From the NCBI GenBank assembly GCA_937877515.1, contig CALFIX010000004.1:1-27639 (forward strand): DNA of 27,639 bases, written 5' to 3'. The translations under genes and the position numbers were made by a program. Shown here one piece after another: positions 1 to 8,200 of the stretch. The notes below the pieces were generated by a model. It searched no databases, was not told where the DNA came from, and saw nothing but the letters and a program-made list of their open reading frames with translations. Numbering within the stretch: position 1 is the first letter of the stretch; every line of letters begins with the position of its first letter. The stretch is from an uncultured Treponema sp. (GTDB lineage Bacteria > Spirochaetota > Spirochaetia > Treponematales > Treponemataceae).

Positions 1-73
1 AGAAAGAATTTGTGTCCTTGTGCACGTCAATTCCGACATAGATTATTTTTGTGTTCTCTGTTACATTGTTCAT
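1..73 (-). CDS. IS110-family transposase, N-terminal fragment cut by window edge
   Basis: Read on the minus strand from an ATG at 73-71, the frame gives 24 residues including YVGIDVHKD. This is the start of the RuvC-like DEDD domain of IS110-family transposases; the Asp of GID is the first catalytic acid. These enzymes excise and integrate an IS lacking typical terminal inverted repeats, guided by an RNA from the element's own non-coding end. A Shine-Dalgarno (AAGGAG, 86-81) lies 7 bases upstream. The gene runs off the left edge, so whether it is intact cannot be told. The short length limits certainty, but motif, start and RBS agree. Confidence 0.8.
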   Translation of the reverse strand, partial: MNNVTENTKIIYVGIDVHKDTNSF

Positions 74-170
74 TGTAGTGCTCCTTTTTGCATGAGGTAG
101 GTCATGCTTGTTGTTTTCTATTCCAAGTTTACGACCGAACCCTCGATTCTGCAAACCTGATGGCACTACA
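74..170 (-). ncRNA. Structured leader of the IS110 transposase, candidate bridge RNA
   Basis: On the minus strand this stretch folds as a closed three-stem unit. An 8-bp closing stem pairs 170-163 (TGTAGTGC) with 81-74 (GCACTACA) and ends exactly at the ATG. Inside are an 8-bp stem with two G-U pairs (158-151 with 132-125, 18-base loop) and a perfect 6-bp hairpin (107-102 with 95-90, loop CCTACC). IS110-group elements are known to encode a bridge RNA between the left end and the transposase start, which is where this lies. The bridge RNA assignment is inference; the pairings are visible. The SD partly overlaps the closing stem, so translational control is an alternative or added role. Confidence 0.45.
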
Positions 171-218
171 TATTGTCTAACGTAAAGAGAAAGGTACAAA
201 AAGTTCTAGAAAAAAAAT

Positions 219-2738
219 CTAAAAGACATTTTCCATAACTTCAAGAACATTACTTACGGGTATGAATTTTATTCCGTCCTTTACATGACTAGGTATTTCG
301 TCTAAGTCGCGCACATTTGCCTGAGGTATAAGAATTGTTTTAATTTTATTGCGTTTTGCAGCAACAGTTTTTTCTCTTAAACCGCCAATCGGTAAAACCT
401 GCCCCGTAAGACTTAACTCTCCTGTCATGGCAAGATTCTGCTTTATTTTTTTATTTCTAAACAAAGATACAAAAGTTGTTGCCATTGTAATGCCCGCACT
501 TGGACCATCTTTAGGAGTTGCTCCCTCAGGAATATGAAGGTGAACTGTGTTTTTTTCAAACCACTCAGAATCTTTATATCCCTTTTCTATTGCATACTGT
601 TTGGCCCAGTTCATTGCAATCTGAGCACTTTCTTTCATTACGTCGCCCATTTGACCAGTAAGCTGCAAGCCTCCCTTGCTGGAAGCAAAACTTATGCTTT
701 CCAGTAAAAGTGTGTCTCCGCCCATGCTTGTCCAGGCAAGACCTATAGCGGTTCCCGGTACATTGGCTTTTTTTATCTGGCTTTCGTCAAACACGGCTTT
801 ACCAAGATATTTTCTAACTTCAGGAACATCTATTTCAAATTTTTTCTTTGAAATAAAGGCATCTAACTTTTCGTTTTCCTTGTCAAATGCAACCTGCCTT
901 TTGTCTTGTTCAGCCTGCCATTTGTTGTAAGCCTCTGTTTTTTCTTTAGGAGGGCACTTTCCAAGCTCTGGAAATTTTGAAGGAGGATTTTTTCTTTCAA
1001 ATTCCGTAAGATTTTCATAAACAAGCTTTCGGTTGATTTTATCTATGCATTTTTCAAAATTGCGCACTCCGGCTTCCCTGGCGTATTCTGTTGCAATAAG
1101 AGAAAGTGCATTTTTTGTATACTTAACCTGACTCTTTTTAAACCCGTTTTTTACAAGATTCTTTGGAATAAGATACTTCTTTGCAATTTCTATTTTTTCC
1201 TGGTCTATGTAACCTGAGATTTCTATAATCTCGGCCCTGTCTAAAAGAGGACGCGGAATAGTATCTAAAGTATTGGCTGTAAGAATAAAGAACACATTGC
1301 TTACGTCAAAAGGTAAGTCTAAATATGTATCTCTAAAGTTTACATTTTGCTCCGGGTCCAGAACTTCCAGTAAAGCTGCACTAGGATCTCCTTGAGCACT
1401 TGCATTCATCTTGTCTACTTCATCAATCATAAAGACTGGTGAAGAGCTTTTGGTAATCTTTAAGCCTGTAATTATCTGCCCCGGAACAGCCCCAATATAA
1501 GTACGCCTGAAACCTTTTATTTTAGCTTCGTCATGTTCACCGCCTACGCTAAACCTGTAAAACGGCTTATGCATTGCATTTGCTATGGAACGGCCGACAC
1601 TTGTTTTACCAACACCGGGAGGACCAACTAAGATTAATACGCTACCCTTTCCGTCCCCCTTAAAACGGCGCACGGAAAGATACTCTAAGATGCGTTTTTT
1701 TACATCATCTAAACCGTAGTGGTCTTTTTCTAAAACAGAGGCTGCTTCTTCTATGTTGTAATGCTCTGAAGGCTGAACATTCCATGGAAGGGAACAGACT
1801 GTATCTAAGTAGTTACGACTCTGATTGTATTCTGGGTCGTGGGGGTCTAAGAGCTGAAACTTTGCAAGCTCGTCTTCTACAGTTTCTTTTACTTCACCGG
1901 TAAAATTAAAGCTTTTTATTTTTGCAGAAAACTTCTGGTAGTCACTTGTCTTTGAGTCTCCGGCAATTCCAAGTTCTTCTTGAATGGCCTTCATTTCTTC
2001 GCGTAAAAAGTAATCACGCTGATTTTTTTCGACTTTTTCGTTCAGCTCATTTTGAATTTTTTTCTGGACACGATAAATTTCCTGTTCCTTTTTTATGTAT
2101 CCTAAGACAAGCTCCATACGCTTACGTACGTTTAAGGTTTCTAAAACCTTTTGCTGTTCTTCCCTGTCTATGTTCAGGATTGAAGCTATAAAATCCGCAA
2201 TCTTACCCGGATGGTCTATGTTTACCATGTTAAGGCGCATTTCTTCGCTGAACATAGGATTATTTTCGCTTATCTCCTTCATCTCGCTGACAATGGCACG
2301 AGTGTAAGCCTTTACTTCAAAAGTGTCGTCTTCCTGATCCTCAAGGTATTCGACGGCTGCAACCATGGGATTTGATGTACTAAGAATTTTACGAATTTTA
2401 AAACGCTGTATTGTAGAGACAAATACATTTACTCCGCCGTCAGGAAGATTTATCTTCTTTATGATTCTTGCAACTGTTCCTACGCTATAAAGGTCTAAAA
2501 GAGTCGGCTTCTCATCGTCAGCCTTCAGCATGACAATACCTATATAGCCATCTGTTGAATATGCTTCTTCTATAGCCTTGGAGTCCTCATTGTTATTTAT
2601 CATAAGCGGCGTAAATATGCCGGGAAAGATTGGACGACCGCCAAGAGGAATAATATGCAGCTTATTTGGAAGTTCTGCCATCATTGGCAGGGTATTTTCT
2701 TGTTCTTTAGATTCTGATTGTGTTTTTTTGTCTTTCAT
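219..2738 (-). CDS. lon: ATP-dependent protease Lon
   Basis: Cytoplasmic AAA+ serine protease that unfolds and degrades damaged and regulatory proteins. The 839-residue product has an N-terminal LON substrate-binding domain (about 27-220), a coiled region (about 220-270), an AAA+ module with Walker A GPPGVGKTS (372-380) and Walker B FMIDE (436-440), and a C-terminal protease domain with the Ser-Lys dyad at S747 (PKDGPSAG) and K790 (GLREKT). It is longer than the usual ~780 residues, mainly because of a charged insertion at about 577-632 between the AAA+ lid and the protease domain. The start codon lacks a Shine-Dalgarno and sits 6 bases after a -10 box (see promoter 2745-2773). manA ends 53 bases upstream, so some read-through is possible. 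Confidence 0.97.
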   Translation of the reverse strand: MKDKKTQSESKEQENTLPMMAELPNKLHIIPLGGRPIFPGIFTPLMINNNEDSKAIEEAYSTDGYIGIVMLKADDEKPTLLDLYSVGTVARIIKKINLPDGGVNVFVSTIQRFKIRKILSTSNPMVAAVEYLEDQEDDTFEVKAYTRAIVSEMKEISENNPMFSEEMRLNMVNIDHPGKIADFIASILNIDREEQQKVLETLNVRKRMELVLGYIKKEQEIYRVQKKIQNELNEKVEKNQRDYFLREEMKAIQEELGIAGDSKTSDYQKFSAKIKSFNFTGEVKETVEDELAKFQLLDPHDPEYNQSRNYLDTVCSLPWNVQPSEHYNIEEAASVLEKDHYGLDDVKKRILEYLSVRRFKGDGKGSVLILVGPPGVGKTSVGRSIANAMHKPFYRFSVGGEHDEAKIKGFRRTYIGAVPGQIITGLKITKSSSPVFMIDEVDKMNASAQGDPSAALLEVLDPEQNVNFRDTYLDLPFDVSNVFFILTANTLDTIPRPLLDRAEIIEISGYIDQEKIEIAKKYLIPKNLVKNGFKKSQVKYTKNALSLIATEYAREAGVRNFEKCIDKINRKLVYENLTEFERKNPPSKFPELGKCPPKEKTEAYNKWQAEQDKRQVAFDKENEKLDAFISKKKFEIDVPEVRKYLGKAVFDESQIKKANVPGTAIGLAWTSMGGDTLLLESISFASSKGGLQLTGQMGDVMKESAQIAMNWAKQYAIEKGYKDSEWFEKNTVHLHIPEGATPKDGPSAGITMATTFVSLFRNKKIKQNLAMTGELSLTGQVLPIGGLREKTVAAKRNKIKTILIPQANVRDLDEIPSHVKDGIKFIPVSNVLEVMENVF

Positions 2739-2744
2739 GGATTA

Positions 2745-2773
2745 AATATAATACATTCTGCCATAAAAGACAA
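2745..2773 (-). promoter_or_regulatory. Predicted lon promoter giving a leaderless mRNA
   Basis: Minus strand -35 TTGTCT (2773-2768), 17-bp spacer, -10 TATATT (2750-2745). The ATG begins only 6 bases after the -10, so the predicted start of transcription falls on or next to the A of the ATG. No Shine-Dalgarno is present. Confidence 0.6.
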
Positions 2774-2791
2774 ATTTTTACAGAGGTCTTT

Positions 2792-3598
2792 TTAACGGTG
2801 TTTTGGTCCGGTTGGAATTATCTTTAAAAGGTGCATGTCGCCTATAGCTTCAAGTGTTTCGCCAGGAGTGGCAACATAAAGTTCCCCCTCATTTACCTTT
2901 ATTCCATTCATTGTGCCGCTTCCCTCCACAACATAGATAAGATTATGATCACATGGAAGCTTTTTACCGGGAGCTTTATCAAAAACTCCGCTGTACTCAC
3001 CTTCTACACCTATGTCTTCAATCGTAAAGTATGGACAGGAAAAAGCTCCGGGAGCCTTTGTTACATTGCGAACCCTGTCGCTTTTTATGCAGCTGATGGC
3101 CCTTTCTACGTAACAGTCCCTTCCTCTTTCAAAATCAAACAGCCGGTAAGCTACATCGCTGGATTCACGTATTTCTAAAAGCTTCATTCCACCCGCAAAG
3201 GAATGTACGGTGCCAGAAGGAAGAAAAATAAAGTCGCCGGCTTTTACATCTACGTAACGAAGGCAGTCTTCTAATTTTTTTGATTCTACAGAATGACGAA
3301 GTTCACTTGGAGTGTAAACCCCGTTTAAGCCGTAAACAATTTTTGAATTTGGCTTAGCCTCCAGCACATACCAACACTTTGTTCCGCCAAGAGAATGTTC
3401 ATAAAGCTCAGCCTTTTCATCATCTGGATGAACCTGTACCGCAAGGGAGTCTTCGGCTTCTATAATCTTTACTAAAAGAGGATATTCGCCTCCCAAAAAA
3501 GAAGCAAAATCTTTCTGGAAACCATTTGGATGGGTAGAAGAAAGCCATGTCTCTTTTCCCCAAACCTTTTTTATTTCTATAGGAGAAAATTTATTCAT
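2792..3598 (-). CDS. manA: Mannose-6-phosphate isomerase, type I cupin
   Basis: Zn-dependent interconversion of fructose-6-phosphate and mannose-6-phosphate, feeding mannose use or GDP-mannose and glycan synthesis. The 268-residue product matches the short Bacillus-type ManA. QVHPDD (55-60), KCWYVLE (74-80) and PSGTVHSF (127-134) supply the metal-site region of the first cupin, and a second cupin-like half follows. The start at 3598 is preferred over an in-frame ATG 21 codons upstream: it has a strong AAGGAGGAAATT ribosome site, and the upstream ATG would overlap the preceding gene by 53 bases. The gene starts 10 bases after the nucleotidyltransferase stop, so the two form an operon. The pairing suggests a sugar-nucleotide route, but the substrate of the partner is unknown. 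Confidence 0.93.
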   Translation of the reverse strand: MNKFSPIEIKKVWGKETWLSSTHPNGFQKDFASFLGGEYPLLVKIIEAEDSLAVQVHPDDEKAELYEHSLGGTKCWYVLEAKPNSKIVYGLNGVYTPSELRHSVESKKLEDCLRYVDVKAGDFIFLPSGTVHSFAGGMKLLEIRESSDVAYRLFDFERGRDCYVERAISCIKSDRVRNVTKAPGAFSCPYFTIEDIGVEGEYSGVFDKAPGKKLPCDHNLIYVVEGSGTMNGIKVNEGELYVATPGETLEAIGDMHLLKIIPTGPKHR

Positions 3599-3608
3599 AA
3601 TTTCCTCC

Positions 3609-4517
3609 TTAATTTTCCCAAAGTTTCTCTGGGTAATAGCCGGAATCAATTTTCTGAGCAATTTCTGATTTTACTATTACCCTATCTTCCGGATATGTCA
3701 TTCCAAACCATTTTTCTTTTGAAGTAAAAAATTTTATGCTTCCTTCTCCGGCTTTTACAATATCACTTGCTGCAACAGGCAGGAGGGCTTCCGCCTTAGG
3801 ATTATCAAGAGAAGTCTTTTTAAAGTTTTCCCAATACTCATGAAAACCTTCAAAAGCTTTCAGGCTGAAGGCAAAAAGATTCATACTGACCCATTCATTA
3901 CCTGTCATGGGCACGTCTTTTCCGTCTATTTCGCTGACAATACCGTCGCCCTTATAGCTGATTTTTGTATTCTCTGTAATTGAATCTAAATATCCGTCCT
4001 TTACAGTACATACACCGCGACTTACAGAGCCACTTTTACTCATCGTGTTTCCTAAAACATAACCTACCATGGCGTGTTCCGGAGAATAAGCGTCCAGAGA
4101 GTCCAAATAGGAACCTAATGTATTAAAAGCGTCTCTTCCGTAGTAGTCATCGCTATTTATAACGGCAAAAGGTGTATTGAGGCTTTTTTCTGCGCACATT
4201 ACAGCATGAATTGTTCCCCAGGGCTTTGTGCGGCTAGCAGCTTTTTTCTGTTCTTCCAAAGATAAAAGAGCTTCTGGAGTCTGAAAAACATATTCCGCAT
4301 CAAAGTTTTTTGCAACGCGGTCAAAAAGACGGGTCCTAAAATCTTTTTCTATATCTTTTCTAATAATATAAATAACTTTTCCAAAACCACTAAGTTTTGC
4401 ATCATAGGTAGCAAAATCTAAAAGACATTCATCATGTTTTCCAACTGCGTCAATCTGCTTAACTCCGCCATAACGGCTTCCCATTCCAGCTGCAAGAACT
4501 AATAATGCTGGCTTCAT
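3609..4517 (-). CDS. Sugar-phosphate nucleotidyltransferase family protein
   Basis: 302-residue GT-A-fold nucleotidyltransferase that should join a sugar-1-phosphate to an NTP. The N-terminus has the nucleotide-binding loop LAAGMGSRYGGVKQ (residues 7-20), a variant of the usual GxGTR..PK signature. NSDDYYG, at about 120-126, carries the metal-binding Asp, and WGTIHA sits in the base-recognition area. It has no hexapeptide-repeat acyltransferase tail, so it is not GlmU-like. The ATG at 4517 follows an AAGGGGG ribosome site. It is first in an operon with manA, driven by the promoter at 4559-4587. Adjacency to manA makes a mannose-derived substrate conceivable, but sequence alone does not decide between GTP, UTP, CTP or dTTP. 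Confidence 0.85.
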   Translation of the reverse strand: MKPALLVLAAGMGSRYGGVKQIDAVGKHDECLLDFATYDAKLSGFGKVIYIIRKDIEKDFRTRLFDRVAKNFDAEYVFQTPEALLSLEEQKKAASRTKPWGTIHAVMCAEKSLNTPFAVINSDDYYGRDAFNTLGSYLDSLDAYSPEHAMVGYVLGNTMSKSGSVSRGVCTVKDGYLDSITENTKISYKGDGIVSEIDGKDVPMTGNEWVSMNLFAFSLKAFEGFHEYWENFKKTSLDNPKAEALLPVAASDIVKAGEGSIKFFTSKEKWFGMTYPEDRVIVKSEIAQKIDSGYYPEKLWEN

Positions 4518-4558
4518 ATTTTAATTTTCCCCCTTAAATTTTTTAGAAGTCATTTTTG

Positions 4559-4587
4559 ATTATAACATAAAGCATTTGTTATGCCAA
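4559..4587 (-). promoter_or_regulatory. Sigma70-type promoter of the nucleotidyltransferase-manA operon
   Basis: Minus strand -35 TTGGCA (4587-4582), 17-bp spacer and a perfect -10 TATAAT (4564-4559). The predicted transcript start is near 4552, giving a leader of about 35 bases with an AAGGGGG ribosome site. This contrasts with the leaderless layout at lon. Confidence 0.75.
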
Positions 4588-4604
4588 TAATTTGGTTTAT
4601 ATTC

Positions 4605-4625
4605 ACTTTTTTTTATAAAAAAAGT
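4605..4625. terminator. AT-rich inverted repeat downstream of the exported protein gene
   Basis: A perfect 9-bp arm pair (ACTTTTTTT / AAAAAAAGT) with a 3-base loop lies just past the stop codon at 4630 on the minus strand. It is built almost only of A and T, so it is a poor classical terminator hairpin. It could still act as a weak bidirectional terminator because each strand carries a T run. Confidence 0.3.
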
Positions 4626-4629
4626 CATT

Positions 4630-5334
4630 TTATTCTAATTTTAGAGTACCCTTTATATAAATGACACCTTTATTCTGCTTAAGTTTCATTTTTCCTTTGT
4701 AAGTTTTATATTCCGCTTTAAAAGGAGCGCCGTCTTTTGAATCTTCTTTTGTCAAAACCTCAGCCTGCTTTTCCTGAGCCACTGGTTCTTTCTCCTTAAA
4801 AAAGGCACCATCTGCCTCAACAGACTTTTTACCCGGCTCTTCATCCATATTTTTTTCATCAGTCTGAACAGAGGGAAGCCCTGCAACATTCTGCCTTTCT
4901 GTTAAATCTAAAACACCGGACTCATCAGCATAAAGTACATATTGTACGTTCCTATGCACAAAACTAACTTTTAAAAGTCCATTTTCTTCTGCCAGTAAAA
5001 GAGAATCTTTTTTAACTGCCTCAGGTTTGGAAACTGCAAACAAAAGCAAGGATACAAAGCTTTTTGGCAAAACTACATTGCTGGAACTGTCTGAAACAAA
5101 ACTATTTAATATACGCGTACTGGAACAAAGAGAGGCTCCGCTTACAGCGTCAAAAGAATCATTTATTTTATTTCCATCATAATTCAGTTTAAGATATGAT
5201 GACTCTAAGGAAATCTTACAGTCAATTTTTAAAACGGACGGTAAGCTTTGAGTAGAGTCAGCAAAAATCTTAAACGGAAAAACAAAATTAAAGCATATAA
5301 CAAGGAAGCCTAATGCCTTAACGTATTTTTTCAT
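4630..5334 (-). CDS. Exported protein of unknown function, coupled to deoD
   Basis: I do not recognise this family. The 234-residue product begins with a clear type I signal peptide (MKKYVK, then a hydrophobic stretch of about 18 residues, likely cut after KIFA at about residue 25). No Cys follows, so it is not a lipoprotein. Residues 30-140 look like a mixed beta-rich globular part rich in Ser and Val. Residues about 145-205 are low-complexity and rich in Glu, Lys, Asp and Ala, probably disordered. The tail is basic and beta-prone (KMKLKQNKGVIYIKGTLKLE). Its ATG overlaps the deoD stop as ATGA, so translation is probably coupled. A periplasmic location is inferred; no link to nucleoside metabolism is visible in the protein itself. 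Confidence 0.8.
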   Translation of the reverse strand: MKKYVKALGFLVICFNFVFPFKIFADSTQSLPSVLKIDCKISLESSYLKLNYDGNKINDSFDAVSGASLCSSTRILNSFVSDSSSNVVLPKSFVSLLLFAVSKPEAVKKDSLLLAEENGLLKVSFVHRNVQYVLYADESGVLDLTERQNVAGLPSVQTDEKNMDEEPGKKSVEADGAFFKEKEPVAQEKQAEVLTKEDSKDGAPFKAEYKTYKGKMKLKQNKGVIYIKGTLKLE

Positions 5335-6035
5335 TCTGCGGTTACCGTTTCTAAGGCAAGCTCTATCATTTTTGTAAAGCTTGTCTGTCTTTCTTCTGCA
5401 GTTGTCTGGCCACCTAAAAGAATATGATCACTTACAGTAAGTATGGCAAGAGCCTTGCGGTTATACTTAGCCGCAAGAGTATAAAGTTCACTGGCCTCCA
5501 TCTCTATACCCAGGGCACCGTATTCTGCCCAAAGCTTCCAGTTTTCGTTGTCATCATAAAAATTGTCGCTAGAAACACAAAGTCCGACCTTTGTATTTAA
5601 AGACATTTCGGAGGCTTTCTGATAAGCCGTATGCAGTAAGCCAAAGTCGGCAATCGGCGCAAAGTGCATACCGTTAAAGCGCTGTGTATTTAACGCACTG
5701 TCACTGCAGGCTCCCTCTGCTAAAATAACATCGCGCAAAGCAGTATCTTCTCTGACGGCTCCACAAGTACCGACACGGATGGCTTTCTGAACATTATAAA
5801 ATCTAAAAAGTTCATTTACGTAAATAGACAAAGATGGTTGCCCCATACCTGTTCCCTGTACGCTAACACGCTTCCCCTTATAGGTACCAGTATAGCCGTA
5901 CATACCGCGAACCTGATTGTAACAGACGGCATCTTTTAAAAAAGTTTCTGCAATAAAACGAGCCCTTAAAGGGTCTCCTGGAAGTAAAACAGATTCTGCA
6001 ATAGCATCTTCTTGTGCATTTATATGTGTACTCAT
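5331..6035 (-). CDS. deoD: Purine nucleoside phosphorylase, DeoD type
   Basis: Cytoplasmic hexameric enzyme that phosphorolyses purine (deoxy)nucleosides to base plus (deoxy)ribose-1-phosphate, for purine salvage. At 234 residues it matches the bacterial hexameric family. Visible motifs: STHINA with the His that reaches the neighbouring active site (H4), LPGDPLRA phosphate loop (18-25), GTGMGQPS (61-68), RVGTCGA (87-93), EMEA (178-181) for the ribose, and catalytic D203 in TVSDH. The ATG at 6035 has no Shine-Dalgarno and lies 7 bases after a perfect TATAAT, so the mRNA is predicted to be leaderless. The downstream exported-protein gene overlaps by 4 bases. Confidence 0.96.
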   Translation of the reverse strand: MSTHINAQEDAIAESVLLPGDPLRARFIAETFLKDAVCYNQVRGMYGYTGTYKGKRVSVQGTGMGQPSLSIYVNELFRFYNVQKAIRVGTCGAVREDTALRDVILAEGACSDSALNTQRFNGMHFAPIADFGLLHTAYQKASEMSLNTKVGLCVSSDNFYDDNENWKLWAEYGALGIEMEASELYTLAAKYNRKALAILTVSDHILLGGQTTAEERQTSFTKMIELALETVTAE

Positions 6036-6042
6036 AAAGCTT

Positions 6043-6071
6043 ATTATAGCATAGGCTGTAAAAATTTACAA
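6043..6071 (-). promoter_or_regulatory. Predicted deoD promoter giving a leaderless mRNA
   Basis: Minus strand -35 TTGTAA (6071-6066), 17-bp spacer, perfect -10 TATAAT (6048-6043), then 7 bases (AAGCTTT) and the deoD ATG. The predicted transcript start coincides with, or is one base from, the start codon. No ribosome site is present. Confidence 0.65.
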
Positions 6072-6097
6072 ATGCCGGCCTTAAAGACAAAGCAGAA

Positions 6098-8089
6098 TCA
6101 GTCTAGTTCCATGCCACCTGTGTATAGCTGGTAGTAGCGTCCGCCTAGTGCTAAAAGCTCTTCATGAGTACCTCGCTCTATTATTGTGCCTTTTTCTAAA
6201 ACAATAATTTCGTCAGCGTTTCGCACTGTTGAAAGGCGGTGTGCAATTACAAAAACAGTGCGTCCCCTCATAAGGCTATCCATTCCCTTTTCTATTAGGG
6301 CTTCCGTTCTTGTATCTATGGAACTTGTAGCTTCGTCTAAAATTAAAACAGGAGGATCACAAACTGCAGCACGGGCAATAGCTAAAAGCTGTCTTTGCCC
6401 CTGGCTTAGGTTTCCGCCATCACCTGTAATAATCGTGTCATAACCGTTTTCTAAGTGCCTGATAAACTGATCTGCATTTGCCAAACGAGCGGCATCTAAA
6501 ATTTGAGCTTCACTTGCTTCTAAGTTTCCATATTTTATATTATCCCGTATCGTACCGGTAAAAAGATGGGTATCCTGTAAAACCATTCCAAGCGATTTAC
6601 GTAAAGAATCCTTAGAAATATCCTTTAATTTTATTCCGTCATACGTAATGGAGCCCTTAGTGTCTTCTATGTCGTAAAAACGTGTTAAAAGATTTGTGAT
6701 TGTTGTTTTTCCGCTTCCTGTTGAACCAACCAAAGCAATTTTCTGCCCCGGACGTGCATGTAGATTTACATGATGCAAAACTTCTTTTTCCGGAACATAG
6801 CTGAAACTTACGTCGCTAAACTTTACGTCTCCGCAAAGCTTTACCAGGTGGCAGTCTTCACTGTCTGCAAAAGATTTAGCGGATTCTTTGTTACCTGATG
6901 ACAAATCACTTTCCACTTTTACATCATTTGGAACCCTCCACGCCCATTCGCCAGTAGAAGCATAAGCCTGAACAAGATGGCTCTTTCCGTCACTGCTGGA
7001 AGAGGCTAAAGTTTCGCTTGCATTTACTAAAGTAACTTTTCCGTCATCATCTTCTGCCTTTTCATCTATTACGCTAAAAATACGCTCTGCACCGGCCAAG
7101 GCATTTAACACGCTGTTTACCTGCTGACTCATCATTGTAATTGGGCGGCTGAAGCTTCTTGTATACTGCAAGAATGCTGCAATGCTTCCCAAATCCATGT
7201 GGCCGCTGATTACACGCATGGCTCCAGCTATGGCAACAACCGCATACTGCACGTGACTTAAGTTTCCCATTATGGGCATTAAAATATTTGCAAAGGTATT
7301 TGCCCTTGTTCCCGCCTCGCAAAGCTTATCATTAAGTTCATTAAAGGCTTCTATTGATTTTTCTTCGTGATTAAAAACCTTTACAACCTTTTGTCCTGTA
7401 ATCATTTCTTCTACATAGCCATTTACTTTACCGATGGCAGCCTGCTGGGCTCTAAAGGAACTGGCACTTTTCTTACCGACAAAGCCTGCCAGAAGCATCA
7501 TAAAGAAAATTGTTACTAAAACGACAAAAGTCAAAAGAGGACTTACGACAAGCATCATCACAAAAACTGCAGTAACGCTTATTACGCTGGAAAAAAGCTG
7601 AGGCACAGTCTGACTAAGCATATCGCGAAGAGTGTCTGTATCATTTGTAAAAAGAGACATAAGCTCTCCGTGTGTGCGGCTGTCAAACGAACGGAGGGGA
7701 AGCTTTTCCATGGCATAAAATAAGTCCGTTCGTATACGGTAAAGAGTACGCGTTGAGACATGCAGCATAAGGCGAGAATTAACCCATGAAGCAAAAGCAC
7801 CAAGGGCGAATACCACTGCCATTATTAAAACCAGGCGTAAAAATGGAATAAAATCCAAAAATGTTAAAGTTTCGCCATTGGAAGCACAGTTAAAAAGAGG
7901 AATTATGTAATCATTTATTGCAGGTTTTACAAGATAGTCGCCTGCAACACTTGCCCCCGCAGAAATTATTACGGCAAAAAACACAAAAAGCAGATGTATT
8001 TTGTATTCTCCAATATATTTTACAAGCCGGGAAATTGTTTTTTTTGTATTCTTAGGTTTCTGAGTTCCCTTCATCTTTACTGGCGGCAT
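6098..8089 (-). CDS. ABC exporter half-transporter, subunit with catalytic Glu
   Basis: 663-residue fused membrane plus ATPase protein of the multidrug/lipid exporter type (MdlB/LmrD-like). About six membrane segments lie in residues 30-330. The ATPase has Walker A GSTGSGKTT, a modified signature LSQGQ, Walker B LILDEATSSID with catalytic Glu, and an intact H-loop (IAHRLS). The degenerate signature pairs with the degenerate Walker B of the upstream partner, as in heterodimeric exporters with one working ATP site. The linker between membrane and ATPase parts (about 345-420) is unusually long, polar and Ser/Asp-rich. A GGGAGAG ribosome site precedes the ATG. The transported substrate is unknown. 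Confidence 0.93.
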   Translation of the reverse strand: MPPVKMKGTQKPKNTKKTISRLVKYIGEYKIHLLFVFFAVIISAGASVAGDYLVKPAINDYIIPLFNCASNGETLTFLDFIPFLRLVLIMAVVFALGAFASWVNSRLMLHVSTRTLYRIRTDLFYAMEKLPLRSFDSRTHGELMSLFTNDTDTLRDMLSQTVPQLFSSVISVTAVFVMMLVVSPLLTFVVLVTIFFMMLLAGFVGKKSASSFRAQQAAIGKVNGYVEEMITGQKVVKVFNHEEKSIEAFNELNDKLCEAGTRANTFANILMPIMGNLSHVQYAVVAIAGAMRVISGHMDLGSIAAFLQYTRSFSRPITMMSQQVNSVLNALAGAERIFSVIDEKAEDDDGKVTLVNASETLASSSSDGKSHLVQAYASTGEWAWRVPNDVKVESDLSSGNKESAKSFADSEDCHLVKLCGDVKFSDVSFSYVPEKEVLHHVNLHARPGQKIALVGSTGSGKTTITNLLTRFYDIEDTKGSITYDGIKLKDISKDSLRKSLGMVLQDTHLFTGTIRDNIKYGNLEASEAQILDAARLANADQFIRHLENGYDTIITGDGGNLSQGQRQLLAIARAAVCDPPVLILDEATSSIDTRTEALIEKGMDSLMRGRTVFVIAHRLSTVRNADEIIVLEKGTIIERGTHEELLALGGRYYQLYTGGMELD

Positions 8090-8109
8090 ATTTACTCTCC
8101 CATTAAAAG

Positions 8110-8171
8110 CACACGGACGTGTGTTGTTTGTTTAGCGTTTTCATGGCGGGTTTTCGCAACGCAGAAACCCG
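8110..8171. other. Two hairpins between the ABC exporter genes
   Basis: The 111-base gap between the two subunits holds an inverted repeat CACAC-GGAC-GTGTG (8110-8123) and a second repeat with arms CGGGTTT (8147-8153) and AAACCCG (8165-8171). On the minus strand the first hairpin is followed by CTTTT shortly before the ribosome site of the second gene. A weak terminator or RNA processing site that sets the subunit ratio is possible. No strong promoter is evident here. Confidence 0.35.
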
Positions 8172-8200
8172 GGTTAAAAAAATACAAGAAGGTAATTTTT

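Noticed and set aside
1922..2307. Open frames on the plus strand opposite lon
   Set aside because: Antisense shadows of a well-supported gene, without ribosome sites or recognisable protein features.
2792..3661. Longer manA starting at the ATG at 3661
   Set aside because: The extra 21 residues lie inside the end of the nucleotidyltransferase gene, do not resemble ManA, and the ATG at 3598 has an excellent ribosome site.
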